This document shows, piece by piece, positions 11,700-23,804 of a stretch of DNA of 64,000 nucleotides; the first letter of the stretch is position 1; each line of letters starts with the position of its first letter. Both the position numbers and the translations under genes were made by a program. The DNA is taken from NCBI GenBank assembly GCA_014529385.2, contig CM043947.1, positions 97,314,036 through 97,378,035 of the forward strand. Direction: 5' to 3'. Below the pieces are notes generated by a model. It made no database searches and was not told the DNA's origin. It saw only the letters and a list, made by a program, of their open reading frames with translations. This DNA comes from Adiantum capillus-veneris. Taxonomy: Eukaryota > Streptophyta > Polypodiopsida > Polypodiales > Pteridaceae.

Positions 11700-12626
11700 T
11701 GTCGGGGGATACGCCGCGACGGACGTCAGCACAACGAGAACTTGCCTAACAAGATTTGTCATCTAAAGGACAAAGCTCGACCCGCAGGCGCGTGGAAGCA
11801 AGAATAGGGTGTCAATCTAGACTCGATAGACTCTTGACTAATTCCTACAGAGGTCTCTACCCAATGTCTAAGCTACAGCCTTCAGGAGTGCATAAGAGGA
11901 GATTTCCTACAACGCTTTCAAGAGCCAAATACCCATCAAACGGTCTCGAAATGCCACAAAACTTGAAGGAGACCCTACTAACACCAATAGGTCACTCTCC
12001 CTAAGGTCCATGAACCAAAATCCCAACCCTAAACACTTGGTGCAAAATCGCGTAGGATGTCTGGTCGAAATCTGTAGGTCGTCGTTTCCAAAAACTAAAG
12101 TGCCTAATGTGTAGCGCTACTCAATGCGAACGTGTGGATATGCTGAAATGCAAAAACGGATAACGTATGCTAACCAAATCACCAGATGAAGCTCGTAGGT
12201 TGAGCTCGCAAAACCAGACGGTACGCCCGCAATGTAGGTATCGGCGCGTAGCTCTCGTCGAGGGCAACATGCTACACTTCTCCGCACTCGATTCCGACCA
12301 CCGGTGCGCGCGTAGCGTTAAGATGAAGCTCTCACTCTCTCTTGTACACAATACGCTCACTCACAGACTTAACTTTTTAAAAATGACAAAGGTTTTTTCA
12401 TTAAGGTCAAAAAGTGGTATAAATACCTTACAATCTCAAACCCTAATGTTCCAATTTTAACCATCTACTCAATATAAATGTCAAAAATGGGATACAATCT
12501 GGAAACTTCTGTCAGCCCCAATATTTACAAAGGTGAAATGTCGGGTTTTTTCAATAAATGAATAATTACAAAAAATAATATTCCATCGAGCAGTCATTTT
12601 CCGTAGGGTGTGTCCAGCCGCTAACA
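11700..12626 (-). repeat. E0 3' LTR
   Basis: 927 bp, TG...CA on the plus strand (TGTCGGGGG ... CGCTAACA). In sense orientation it starts TGTTAGCGGCTGG. It is related to the 44152-45107 LTR: both have the half-palindrome CGCGTAGGATG exactly 349 bp from the left end, preceded by alignable sequence (AAACTTGAAGGA versus AAACTTAAGGA). Many CpG-rich segments distinguish it from the surroundings. Short frames inside are not genes. Confidence 0.75.
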
Positions 12627-12660
12627 CTCCCCCCCTCCTTGTTCATGTCGTCCACAACAT
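12627..12660 (-). other. E0 polypurine tract
   Basis: On the minus strand GGACGACATGAACAAGG runs into AGGGGGGGAG and then the LTR start. The E3 equivalent at 30445-30475 has GGACGACATGAACGCAG followed by AAGGGGGGAG. This fixes the orientation of E0. Confidence 0.75.
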
Positions 12661-12801
12661 GGCTGTTGAGTTGCTTCTTCAATGTAGGCTTTCTCTCATC
12701 TTGAGAAGTGACTCATATCTCACATGTTGAGCTAGTAGCGTCGGGCCGAATATGTCTGTGCTAATTGTGAAGAAGCCGGTGTAGAAGGCTTGTTCAAAGG
12801 C

Positions 12802-13650
12802 CTAGAGGTGATAAGATGGCAAAAAAATAATCCTTTGATACAATGCATGTATCACCTCGTGAGAAGGCTGACCAGACAGATCGTATGCACATCTGTATGT
12901 ATCTTGAAAGAAGAAGATAATGTCTGTCACCTGGCTTGGTTTGAAGGTCTCGAAGACTGCCAAAAGTGTTTTACAGATCTTTCTCATCATGATGCAAGAT
13001 AGGTCAGGCGAGCCAGTGAACAATTTGATGGAACCCGTTAGGGTTTTCACCATGTATTGCTCACTTATTCTCTTGCCTGCCTTCGAGCCTGGCAGCTTCG
13101 GGTAATTTAGCCAAGTGGGTCGGCTTCTCTGCAGCAACTCATGGGCTTTCCATGTCCTCATCCTTGGTAGAGGGTAGAAACTGAGGTTGTCTTTGATCAC
13201 TTTAGGTGCCTCTACTAGATGGATTAGATATTGAGGATACTTTGTCAGCCATGCCTTTCTCCACCTGGGCTGAGAGTTCACTATCAGCATGACTTCTTCA
13301 GGTTTGGAGATGTCTGCTTTGTACATTGGCACTGTTGGCTCCTCTCTGATCCGCTTGTTGATTGGTGCAGCTTCATATTTCAGTAGAAGATATGGGAGAG
13401 AGGGCTGTAGCCATTCACGCCGAAGGTTGCTGGCATCTATTTTCTGAATAGTCATTGATTTAAAGACCCTCTGCTCCCATTCCAAGGCTTCTTTGGCTGT
13501 GTCTCTGACTGTCGCTTCTATGGCCTTTTGCAGCTTCTCTTCTCCTTCTTGTGTCCAATCTTGTGGCTCTTGTGAGGGTCCTACAAGGATTTCCTCTTGC
13601 ATAGTGGTGTCCACTAGATCTGCCATATTCTCTATGTCGATTCCTTCCAT
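12802..13650 (-). CDS. E0 ORF2, uncharacterised 282-codon protein
   Basis: Open for 282 codons from ATG at 13650. The first third is acidic (DLVDTTMQEEILVG, QDWTQEGEEKLQ) and the rest is mixed, with aromatic and hydrophobic segments such as LPYLLLKYEAAP, WLTKYPQYLIHL and LSFYPLPRMR. I see no catalytic or zinc-binding motif and do not recognise the family. It is in the same frame as the end of ORF1, separated by 42 bases with four TAG stops, so it may be a second product or the read-through end of one protein. Nearby E-family elements have nothing like it. Confidence 0.6.
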   Translation of the reverse strand: MEGIDIENMADLVDTTMQEEILVGPSQEPQDWTQEGEEKLQKAIEATVRDTAKEALEWEQRVFKSMTIQKIDASNLRREWLQPSLPYLLLKYEAAPINKRIREEPTVPMYKADISKPEEVMLIVNSQPRWRKAWLTKYPQYLIHLVEAPKVIKDNLSFYPLPRMRTWKAHELLQRSRPTWLNYPKLPGSKAGKRISEQYMVKTLTGSIKLFTGSPDLSCIMMRKICKTLLAVFETFKPSQVTDIIFFFQDTYRCAYDLSGQPSHEVIHALYQRIIFLPSYHL

Positions 13651-13762
13651 GGCTGCTGGCCCGGTGCTAAACTACTACTCTTCTGTTTCCTACTAGCCTC
13701 TCAGCTCTTCTATCTCTGCCTTTTCCTTGGCATTTCTGAGTGTTTCCACTTCTTTGGATTCT

Positions 13763-15841
<2,079 letters not shown>

Positions 15842-16006
15842 GGATCCTGTTGCACTTAGTAGTCCGAAGTTAGCATTTTTTCCATATTAGCTGAGGAACT
15901 GAGTTCTAACTATCCAAATGACTTGAAAATTGAAAATAAAACTTAAAAGGAACTAGGAAAACTGTGCATGTGCTCACAGTATCATTCTGGTCAAAATTTA
16001 TCATTT

Positions 16007-16885
16007 AGACATCCTACGCGTAGGATGTCTATTTCATCAGTTTTTGGTGAAACTTGGTATGCTGGTGATCCTTGACCTGTGCAACATGGCTATGTGATTG
16101 GAATTGGGTTTGGGCATCAAGAAGTGCATTTCTGGGCAGATTCAGGCTTTAGGCTCACAAATTGGTAGGATGTCCTCAACAGGTGGCAAATGATATTCAA
16201 ATGGGTTGAAAGTTGATATATGAGCTTCTTGCACCTTGGTAATGGCTCCCATGAGGTCATTTCTTGCACAGTAAGTCAAAATCATGTTGGAGACATCCTA
16301 CGCGTAGGATGTCTTTTTCATCAGATTGGCTTGAAATTGGTTCTGTAGGTAGCCCTTGGCATGTGGAACATGGCCCTGCTCTTGGATTTTGATTTGGACA
16401 ACGAATTGGTGTCTGTAAGAGCATGTGTAGTGTTTTTGGGCTCAAAAAGTGCATCTTAGAGGTGTTAGGGGCCAAATGTGATGGGAATGGCTTGAAACTT
16501 GATATATGAGCTCATGAAAGTGTCAAAAAGAGATCTGGAACTGAAAAATACCATCTGGGGGTCAATTTGGTCACTTAGACATCCTACGTATAGGATGTCT
16601 ATTTCATCATTTTTTACATCTGACCACACAGATAGCTTGGCAATGTGCTCATGAGTGTATTGTGCAAGTTTCATTTGATTTGGACAAGTTTTGGTAGGTC
16701 TATGGCCCATTATTGCCTCTATGCCTTGTCTTTGCGTTTTTTCATGCATATGAGGTTAATTTTTGTCAAAATGTGATGAAACTTGGTGGCTAGCATGTAC
16801 AGGCTATTCAGAAGCTGTGTGTGATGAGAAATGTTAGGTTTGGTGCCTAGATTTGGCCTTGAGACATCCTACACGTAGGATGTCT
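16007..16885 (-). repeat. Leader palindrome array of E0 (4 units)
   Basis: 24-bp palindromes at 16007-16030, 16291-16314, 16577-16600 and 16862-16885: arm AGACATCCTACG followed by its reverse complement. The first two are perfect; the third has the core CTACGTATAG and the fourth CTACACGTAG. Spacing is 284, 286 and 285 bp, so the array is a tandem repeat with one palindrome per monomer. Between them are short shared phrases about TTTCATCA. It lies directly 5' of ORF1, in leader position. Confidence 0.93.
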
Positions 16886-16970
16886 CCTGATGAAATTTTT
16901 ATGGTGAGTGCTACTGGTGCTTGCCCTGAGCCCCCCTGAGTCCCTTTTAAGCATTATTTCAATAATAAAG

Positions 16971-17525
16971 TCAAATTGATAGAAAGAAACTCCCTGTGTG
17001 GATTTCAGAGCCTTCGAGCCGTTTTTTGACTTTTGGAGTGCTTTTCAGCGATGAAATTTCTTGATGTTGGTCTCCATAGCTTCCCGATCCCTTGGGGATC
17101 CTTGCCATATGGTTTCTGTCGCCTTTGGCTTCACCGGAGCTTCGTTTGGCAATTTGTCGCTCTGGAAGCACTTGTTGTTGCATTTTCATGTCTTCGATGA
17201 CTTGTGGTGGTCTACCACCATAGGACTTGGTTGTTGATGGTCTAGGAAAGCCGCTCGTGAAGTTTGGTGGCAAACGGACATGCGGTTTGGCCACAAGAGC
17301 TATTTGACGCTTTGTGTGTCTGATGCCGTTTCTGAAGTTTAGTACTGCTTCGGGTGACCGTATGGCCATGTGGGCTATATAGACTTGTCGAGCATGTCGA
17401 GATGCTCCTACCCATGAATTCTGGTAGCATTTGGGCGCCTTTCCGCCGATTTCCCATTTGGTGGCCTCTTGCGGGGCTCTAGGAATTAGGGTTTTTCTTG
17501 ATGGTTTTGTACTGCATTTGGGCAT
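16971..17525 (-). CDS. Uncharacterised 184-codon ORF
   Basis: Open from ATG at 17525. Basic protein with no motif I can name. A stretch reading SPEAVLNFRNG, with WVGASRHARQ before it, faintly resembles the end of an AP2/ERF DNA-binding domain, but the core residues do not line up, so this is only a hint of a captured gene fragment. It lies upstream of the E0 palindromes where a 5' LTR would be expected. It may be chance. Confidence 0.25.
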   Translation of the reverse strand: MPKCSTKPSRKTLIPRAPQEATKWEIGGKAPKCYQNSWVGASRHARQVYIAHMAIRSPEAVLNFRNGIRHTKRQIALVAKPHVRLPPNFTSGFPRPSTTKSYGGRPPQVIEDMKMQQQVLPERQIAKRSSGEAKGDRNHMARIPKGSGSYGDQHQEISSLKSTPKVKKRLEGSEIHTGSFFLSI

Positions 17526-18242
17526 CCAAAAGTGGTCTCCTATGCTAGGGTAAGCTGCTGATGAAGCCTCATTGCTTTTGAGTTAGCCGTTAGGTGGTCA
17601 CCTCTACCTGTAGGTCTCTACTGTCCTCTTTCCGTGTAAACCCTACGCTAGTTTTCGCGACAAAACAACAAACATGCACGAAAAGCTCAAGGTGGTGAGG
17701 CTACCTCTCATGTCTGGAGCCTGTCGGGTGGTCGTGCGCGTCATAGAAGCTGCTGGAAGTCCCGTTCGCTCTAGGTGGCAGGAGCTCTCTCTCAAAAGTC
17801 AATAGTAGAAATGAGCTTAAAATGAAGTGAAAATTTCTTATAATGGGGGTCCCCGAATCACTTTCCATGAAATTTGACATGTGCTCCCAACTTCTTGTGA
17901 GATATGGTTTAGGCTCAAAAATTTCCTGATTTGGAGTCCATTTGCCCAGTTTTCGAGAAATTTAACGTTTCGATCAAAATCTTGCTAAAACACGCTTTCC
18001 GCTCCATTCACATAATTGCACCATCATTGTACCATAGGTTGTCCTATAGTCACTGATCATCCCCATATTTTTTGTTTTTCATTACGACCGTTTTTCACCT
18101 GCTTTTTGTATTTTTGAAGTTTTTCTGTCGAAAATTAGTAAAATTAAAAGGAAAATAGCAAATTAAACCCAAAAATCCCCAAAAATTATAATAAATCAAA
18201 AACATCACCGCAAAACACTATATACACTCACATGCAATTTTA
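17526..18242 (-). other. Unassigned stretch between E0 and E2
   Basis: No ORF, LTR end or purine tract is recognisable. It is where the E0 5' LTR and the E2 3' LTR should meet, so both are either lost or too diverged to see. Confidence 0.4.
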
Positions 18243-18690
18243 ATGGCCGGATTCTCCGTTTTACCAATATTTTGCCCGAAAAATGGCTATTTTTACTTAC
18301 ACACACACACACACACACATAGGGGCTTGATTTGGCGTTTGGCCCCATATACTTGTAGATTCATGCTGTATAAGGGCATATGTATGTGGGTTAGTCCAGA
18401 AAATTTCACAATCAAACGACAACCCTTTAAAATAGTCGAAAAACATGCCCTTTTTTGCTCTTTTGTCCATTGGGTCCACATTTGAGAATGCCTCCCCCCC
18501 TCCTAGCCGGAGTCCTCTTGGACGACAAGGTATTGCCTCGGAGTATGTGCCGTGCATGGGTTAAAAATCGTGCTAATGCTTGGCCGTGTAATATGGCCCT
18601 ATATAATGCATACTCGGTCAATGCATGGAAAAAATTAATGCTGTGAAAGAGGAGGGTATAAGCAAGATGCTTATTGGCATTCGCCATCGA
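18243..18690 (-). other. E2 3' noncoding block
   Basis: Aligns with 31690-32100 of E3 and 4000-4420 of E1. It contains a (CA)n tract (18299-18320). The apparent frames across it on both strands are not supported by the other copies. Confidence 0.7.
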
Positions 18691-19355
18691 GGTTTCCTAT
18701 TTGTTGTTGATTTGGTCAGTAGATTTTCTTTGCAAGTAAAAATTGTAACTCTACCACTCGCTGTTTGATCGTTTTTCTTGCAAAAGTTGCTTGTTTTGCT
18801 GCTATTGTCGATATGGCCGTGGTTGTCTCCTTGGAGAGAATTGTCATGTTGGAATCGGTCATAGTCTTTGTCTCTTTGGCTTTCCATTTGTAGCTTTGCT
18901 TTGGTGGTTTTTGTAGGTGTATTGCTACTTCCGCGTTTGTCATTGGTTTGCGGCTGATTGGCACCCACATAGATCGGTTTGCCGGTTTCATATGTAGTGT
19001 ATGTCTTCATGCCGATATTGCTTGTACTGAAGGGACTTCCTGTTGCTTCGGTTTCGGGATCCAAATGCGAGTCGCACTTAAGTTGTTATTGAGCATTCTT
19101 TTGGGGATCCATATTTGTTTTATTCCCTTGGTGTACTTTGGTTGAACTCTTTTCTCCTTTTGAGTCCTTCTGTTGTAATGTGGTTTGTCTACCATGTCAC
19201 CTTTCTCCTTTCGCACCTATACTTGTTTGTCGAGTTTTGCTAACCTTGATCTTGGCACTGTGGTCTAGGTTGTTTTATGCTTGTAGTGAACATGGTTGGC
19301 AGTTCCCTATTTGTTCGCCATGTTGTTCTTTAGTGGCACCCATCCTTTTGGTTTT
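18618..19355 (-). pseudogene. E2 WIPK tail, degenerate
   Basis: In two frames it gives QIWIPKRM, RIWIPKPK and SMWVPISR separated by Gln/Lys/Thr-rich linkers, the same layout as E3. It follows the second protease domain. Fewer repeats are readable than in E3, and stops occur every 50-90 codons. Confidence 0.6.
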
Positions 19356-19971
19356 TTATCCAGTGATTGTGTTGCTGCCATCTGGTTCTTGCGGGCTTGC
19401 TGAGCAAAGGCTACCACCTGTTGTTCTTGTGCATGTTGAATTTTTACTGCATCCGCGTGCATCCGCATTCCAATCTATCTGCACATTATACTCTTTTTGC
19501 CAAGGTTGTCCCAACAACATGGGGTGTTGTGTGCTTTCATCTTCAACCACATAAAACTTGTGTGGGTAAATATATTGATGTAGTTGTACATGCAATATAA
19601 TCCAGCCCAATGTTTTCAGCAAATGTGAAGTACTACTTCCCAGTACTTGTGGAGTAGGATGTAGTTGACCTGTGGGCTTGATCTGTTTGTATAATCTGTA
19701 AGAGATTAGATTTGCTTGAGCTCCAGAATCAAGCAATGCCGTCGATTCAACTTGATTGCTTCCCACTTTGACTGCAATTATTGACTCCACTGCCTCTTCA
19801 TCAAAATTTGTCAGTCGAATGGCATTTATTCACAACGGTGATCCACATTGTTGATGTTGTCGTAGAAGCCGTCTTTTTGCAATGCGTTCTTTTGCTTCTG
19901 CTTGAGCTTCTTCTCGTACCCTCTGTTTCTCCTTCATCCGTTGTTTTTCTTGATGGATTTGTTGAAGCATA
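19356..19971 (-). pseudogene. Second retropepsin-like domain after integrase (PR2)
   Basis: Directly after the integrase C-terminus, in the same frame after a TAG, comes a Gln/Glu/Lys/Arg-rich linker (QQIHQEKQRMKEKQRVREEA). After a TGA the frame then reads ALLDSGAQANLISYRLYKQ, the DSGA active site of an aspartic protease, a hydrophobic core (LGWIILHVQL) and the closing MLLGQPWQKEYNVQIDW. Length and motif order fit one retropepsin monomer. PR1 of the same element lies before RT, so the polyprotein had two protease-like domains. PR2 keeps the catalytic Asp while PR1 has Glu. Two stops separate it from integrase in this copy. Confidence 0.78.
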
Positions 19972-19973
19972 TC

Positions 19974-21330
19974 CTATGTTAGTGGCAAATGATACTTTTT
20001 TAATCGACACCCACTAATCCAATTTGGCATTTCTTCACCTGCTAATGTAGCAAACTTGATAGCTCCACTTTGTGATAGGTCACTAATCACAAAGGGTCCC
20101 ATCCCTCGCTTTTTAAGTTTCTTGGCATGTTGCTTCAAGGTATAAACAAGTACATAATCACTTGTTTTGAACTCTTTCGTGCGCACATGCTTGCCAAAAA
20201 ACTCTTTTTGTCTTCTCTTTTTAGCATAGATCGAAGCTACAGCTTTCAAGCAAAGTTCATCTAGCTTTTTAAGATCATCCACTCTTGAAGAGATCTCATG
20301 CCCTGTCCATTCTAAGTGTTTCGCTACTCGTAGAGTTGGAATTAAAAACTCTATGGGTAATAGAGTATTTAGGACAAACACCATGTTGTACGGTGTTGTT
20401 CCTATTGATGTTTTGTAAGCTACCCTATATGCCCATAGTGTTCAGTGTAGCTACTGATCCCAGTCCGTTCTTGACTCTGATACAATTTTAGTGGGAACCG
20501 TGGATAGTGTTTTATTAGTGGGCTCAGATTGTCCATTTGCCTGTGGATGATATGGAGCAGATTTTCTATGTATGACCATGAATTCCTCTAGCAGATATTC
20601 AATGACTTCATTAAGAAAATGTGTTCCTCGATCACTGACAATTTCTATTGGTAATCCGTATCGTACAAAGACATTCTCATACAAAAATTGTGCAGTGGTT
20701 CTTGCGTCTGCTTTTTGTGTTGCCTTGACTTTCGCCCACTTTGTGAGATAGTCCATAGCCACAATGATATATTGGGTATGGATGGGATCTGCGGGGGGTG
20801 AAATAGGCCCCACAAAATCAATGCCCCATTTTGAAAATACCCTTGCTCTCATCATTGGCCATAGTGGCATCTCATCTCTCTTTATCGGCACCTTGGTGCG
20901 TTGACATGCGTCACAACGCTTTACAAACTCCTCAACATCCATATGCAATGTAGGCCACCATATTCCTGCGGTTAAGATAATTTTTTCCATCTTATCGTCG
21001 TCGCCTGAAAAATGGCCTCCACTTATTCCTCCATGTGCGTGTTCTAGAATCAGCAGGTATTCATTTTCACTTGCACAGATTCTAAGTTGATTGTCCTTTC
21101 CTCACTTATAGATTTGGTTCTCAATTAAATTATAGTCGCGAGCCTCCAGCTCTATAACCCTTTTCCATGCTCTTGTTATGTTTTCAGGAGACGTCCTTGT
21201 GGTTAAGAAATCAATGATATATTGACTCCATGCAGGTGCAATGTTTACCTGAAACAATGTCGCGTGATCCACTGGTCGTTTGACACTACATATAGTATAA
21301 TTGTTAACATAAGCATGTGTGCCAGCATAC
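19974..21330 (-). pseudogene. E2 integrase
   Basis: Zinc-binding part HGGISGGHF ... CDACQRT, catalytic core WGIDFVGP (first Asp), IVSDRGTHFLNE (second Asp) and YHPQANGQSEPTNK (Glu), then after a frame change the C-terminal domain ending GMGPFVISDL and NWISGCRLKKYH. A first HHCC-like segment (VYWPTMYAGTHAYVNNYTIC, about 21320) lies upstream, so two zinc-binding-like blocks precede the core. Acts in the nucleus to join the cDNA to host DNA. Broken at about 20440 and 20995. Confidence 0.88.
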
Positions 21331-22237
21331 ATAGTTGGCCAATAAACCCCTAACTGTTTCAGTCTCTGGTGTGTTTTCATTTTTGAACAATGAAATGCAC
21401 AATCCTGGACGTGTGCTTCTTCCAGATAACACTCGAATTCCTCCGGATTTATACATAATCGTAGAATCTGGTCCGATTCTAGATGATACAGCCTTCCTGC
21501 AATCAACTGGAAGTTTTTTGTTTGTCGAATTGTTTGTTGTTTGGATTTGTCTTCCTTGTTATCAAATCTACCTCCAAAGGAAAGAATGCTAACAATTTTC
21601 TGAGACCATTTGGGTATCATTTCAATATTGAAAAGATAAGCGTCAGGTATGTCATCATCTACTCCTTCAGGAGCTTCCCCGTTTTGTAGCCTTGAAAGAT
21701 GATCCACCCGTAGACGTGTTTTACCTTTTTTGACCACCACTGTGAAATCAAACTCTAGCAATATAATAAACCAGCGTACAATTCTCCCGGTATTGCATGG
21801 TTTATTTACCAGATACAAAAGAGCTTGATGATCTGTGAAGAACACAAATTGTTTGCGAGCAAATAATGCCGAAATTTCTTTACAGCATAAATCATTCCTA
21901 ACCCCTCTCTTTTGGTGGTTGTGTAGTTTTTTTTTGCACTGTTTAACTGTCGGCTTGCATAACAAACTGGGAAATTCATTGTTTCATATCCAGGTTGAGC
22001 CAGAATACTCCCGATTGCATATGCAGATGCAACAATGTGAACATGGAATATCTTTTCCCAATCTGGTGCCTTAAGTACATGTGTTGATACAAGGTTTTCC
22101 TTAAGCTTTTGGAATGAAGTTTCACACTTCTCAGTCCAGTCGAAACTGACTAGCAAACGATACAGAGGTTGTGCGATGAATACATACATGTATATGAATC
22201 TTCGATAATATCCGCAGTGTCCCATGAAGGATTGCAC
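21331..22237 (-). pseudogene. E2 RNase H
   Basis: From CGYYRRFI and the connection-type FDWTEKCETSFQKLKENL, it passes to YAIGSILAQPG, YASRQLNSAKKNYTTTKRE, then FVFFTDHQALLYLVNKP and RVDHLSRL. These are the standard gypsy RNase H landmarks, in two overlapping frames that change near 21900. It degrades RNA in RNA-DNA hybrids during cDNA synthesis. Confidence 0.87.
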
Positions 22238-22247
22238 TTGTTTCGCG

Positions 22248-23183
22248 TTAGTAGGGCAGGTCTGCTATGACTTTGATTTTGTCTAGGTCAGTGGTTATGC
22301 CATTTCTTGAGACAATGTGTCCTAAGATGCGGCCTTGCCTAACCATAAAAATGCACTTTTCCGGGTTAAGACAGATTCGATATGATCTGCACTTCTCAAA
22401 TACCTTTTGTAAATGGTCAATATGTTCCTCTCGTAGAAGAGAGTGTACACAAAGATCATCCATATATATTTCTAAGAAGATTGTCAAGTATTCTTTGAAC
22501 GCATGCGTCATTAACCTCTGAAAGGTAGTTGGTGCATTGGTTAAGCCAAAAGACGTGACTCTATACGCATATATTTTCCATTCTGTGGAAAAAGTTGTTT
22601 TGTGTTGATCTTCTATTGCAATTGCCAGTTGGTTATACCCTGAAAACCCATCTAGAAAGGAATAGGCCCGTTTCTCGGCCACCCTCTCAAGTACATGTTC
22701 TGTGATCGGCAAGGGATAGTTATCCCTTATGGTGGCTTCATTTACCTTTTTGAGGTTCACACACAATCGTAGTTTTCCGTTCTTTTTGGGGACAACCACA
22801 ATGGGTGACACCCAATCTGTATGCTAGATTTCATAGATGAATTCAACATCCATCAGCTTGTCAATCTCCTCTTTGATTCGTTTAGCAAATGTGTCATTAT
22901 ATGTATGAGGATGCTGTTTCCTAGGTTTGGCATCTGATTTCAAAGGAATTGTATGTTGACATATCGATGGATCAACTCCTTTGAGGTCTTCGTAGGACCA
23001 TGCAAACACATCTTTATACTTCTTGAGAAGTTGTGTTAGCCGTTCTTCTTCTTCAGGCTCTGAATCAGTTGCGATATAGACCAAGTGAGGCTTTTCACCT
23101 GGTTCAGCTAGGTCTATCCATTTTGCATTTTCCAGCCCATCGTAAGATTCCTGGTTTATTCTTTCCCTGATTGGTGGTGTCAT
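22248..23183 (-). pseudogene. E2 reverse transcriptase
   Basis: N-terminal part ends KLMDVEFIYEI then TAG, and the frame continues with SPIVVVPKKNGKLRLCVNLK, the fingers FLDGFSGYNQLAIA, TTFSTEWKIYAYRVTSFGLT and the catalytic IYMDDLCVHS. The palm ends with GHIVSRNGI. All RT blocks are readable; the only lesion in 935 bp is one in-frame TAG at about 22824. Upstream is a conserved region (VFAWSYEDLKGVDP) typical of gypsy pol. Confidence 0.9.
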
Positions 23184-23801
23184 TATGATTTTCTGTACTG
23201 GATGGTGAATTTCCGATAGTGTGATGGTACATTCATGTTTCCTTTTTCTGACTCCTCCTTACCATCACTTTCTCCCTCAGTAGTCCATACCTCTCGTAAA
23301 GACCGTTTTAGTTCTTGGTATTTCTTTTTACGCTCCAATTTGGTCCACTCGAGATCTTTTGTTGTTTCTTGTTTTGATTTTTGGGATTTTTTTGATTTTG
23401 TTTCTGTTTTAGCTTTCCGTACTCGTTTTATTTCCTCGTGCGTCCGTTCCCTTCGCACTCTCGAGAATCTTCCTGATATTTGGTCTTTTACACAGTCCTA
23501 TGCTTTGACAAGCATTAGATAGTGAGTTTTATCTTTTATCCTGGGCATCAGGTTCTCTCATTTTGTTTACTGCTTGTTTTCTCCTATAGCGTTCCTGGCG
23601 TCTAGGGTGCTGATTGGCAAAATCATAAAACTTGATATTCGCTGTTTTCTCCCCACGCTCGCTTGAGCTGTCTGAACACTCATTATCTGCATCGTTATTT
23701 ACCTCCAGATGCTCAGAGGAGTTATAAAACTCTTCTTGTTCTGGTGGTGCTACAAGCTCATCTCCTCCTAGTATAAGGCTTACCATGTAATAGGGTAGCA
23801 C
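23184..23801 (-). pseudogene. E2 linker between PR1 and RT
   Basis: Two frames. 23529-23801 matches the acidic tail after PR1 in E1/E3 and includes NIKFYDFANQHPRR, the counterpart of NAGFYDCPDQRHWKQ. 23183-23458 is Lys/Glu/Arg-rich (KSKKSQKSKQETTKD) and lacks a match in E1/E3. The E1/E3 deletion joint that removed RT and integrase therefore falls just after the FYD motif. Confidence 0.6.
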
Positions 23802-23804
23802 CTC

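Noticed and set aside
16007-16885. Regularly spaced palindromes as a CRISPR array
   Set aside because: Spacing of about 285 bp, related intervals and plant retroelement context exclude it.
18297-18687. Several overlapping ORFs of 60-90 codons
   Set aside because: They cover the conserved noncoding 3' block of the E family, and E1/E3 do not keep the frames.
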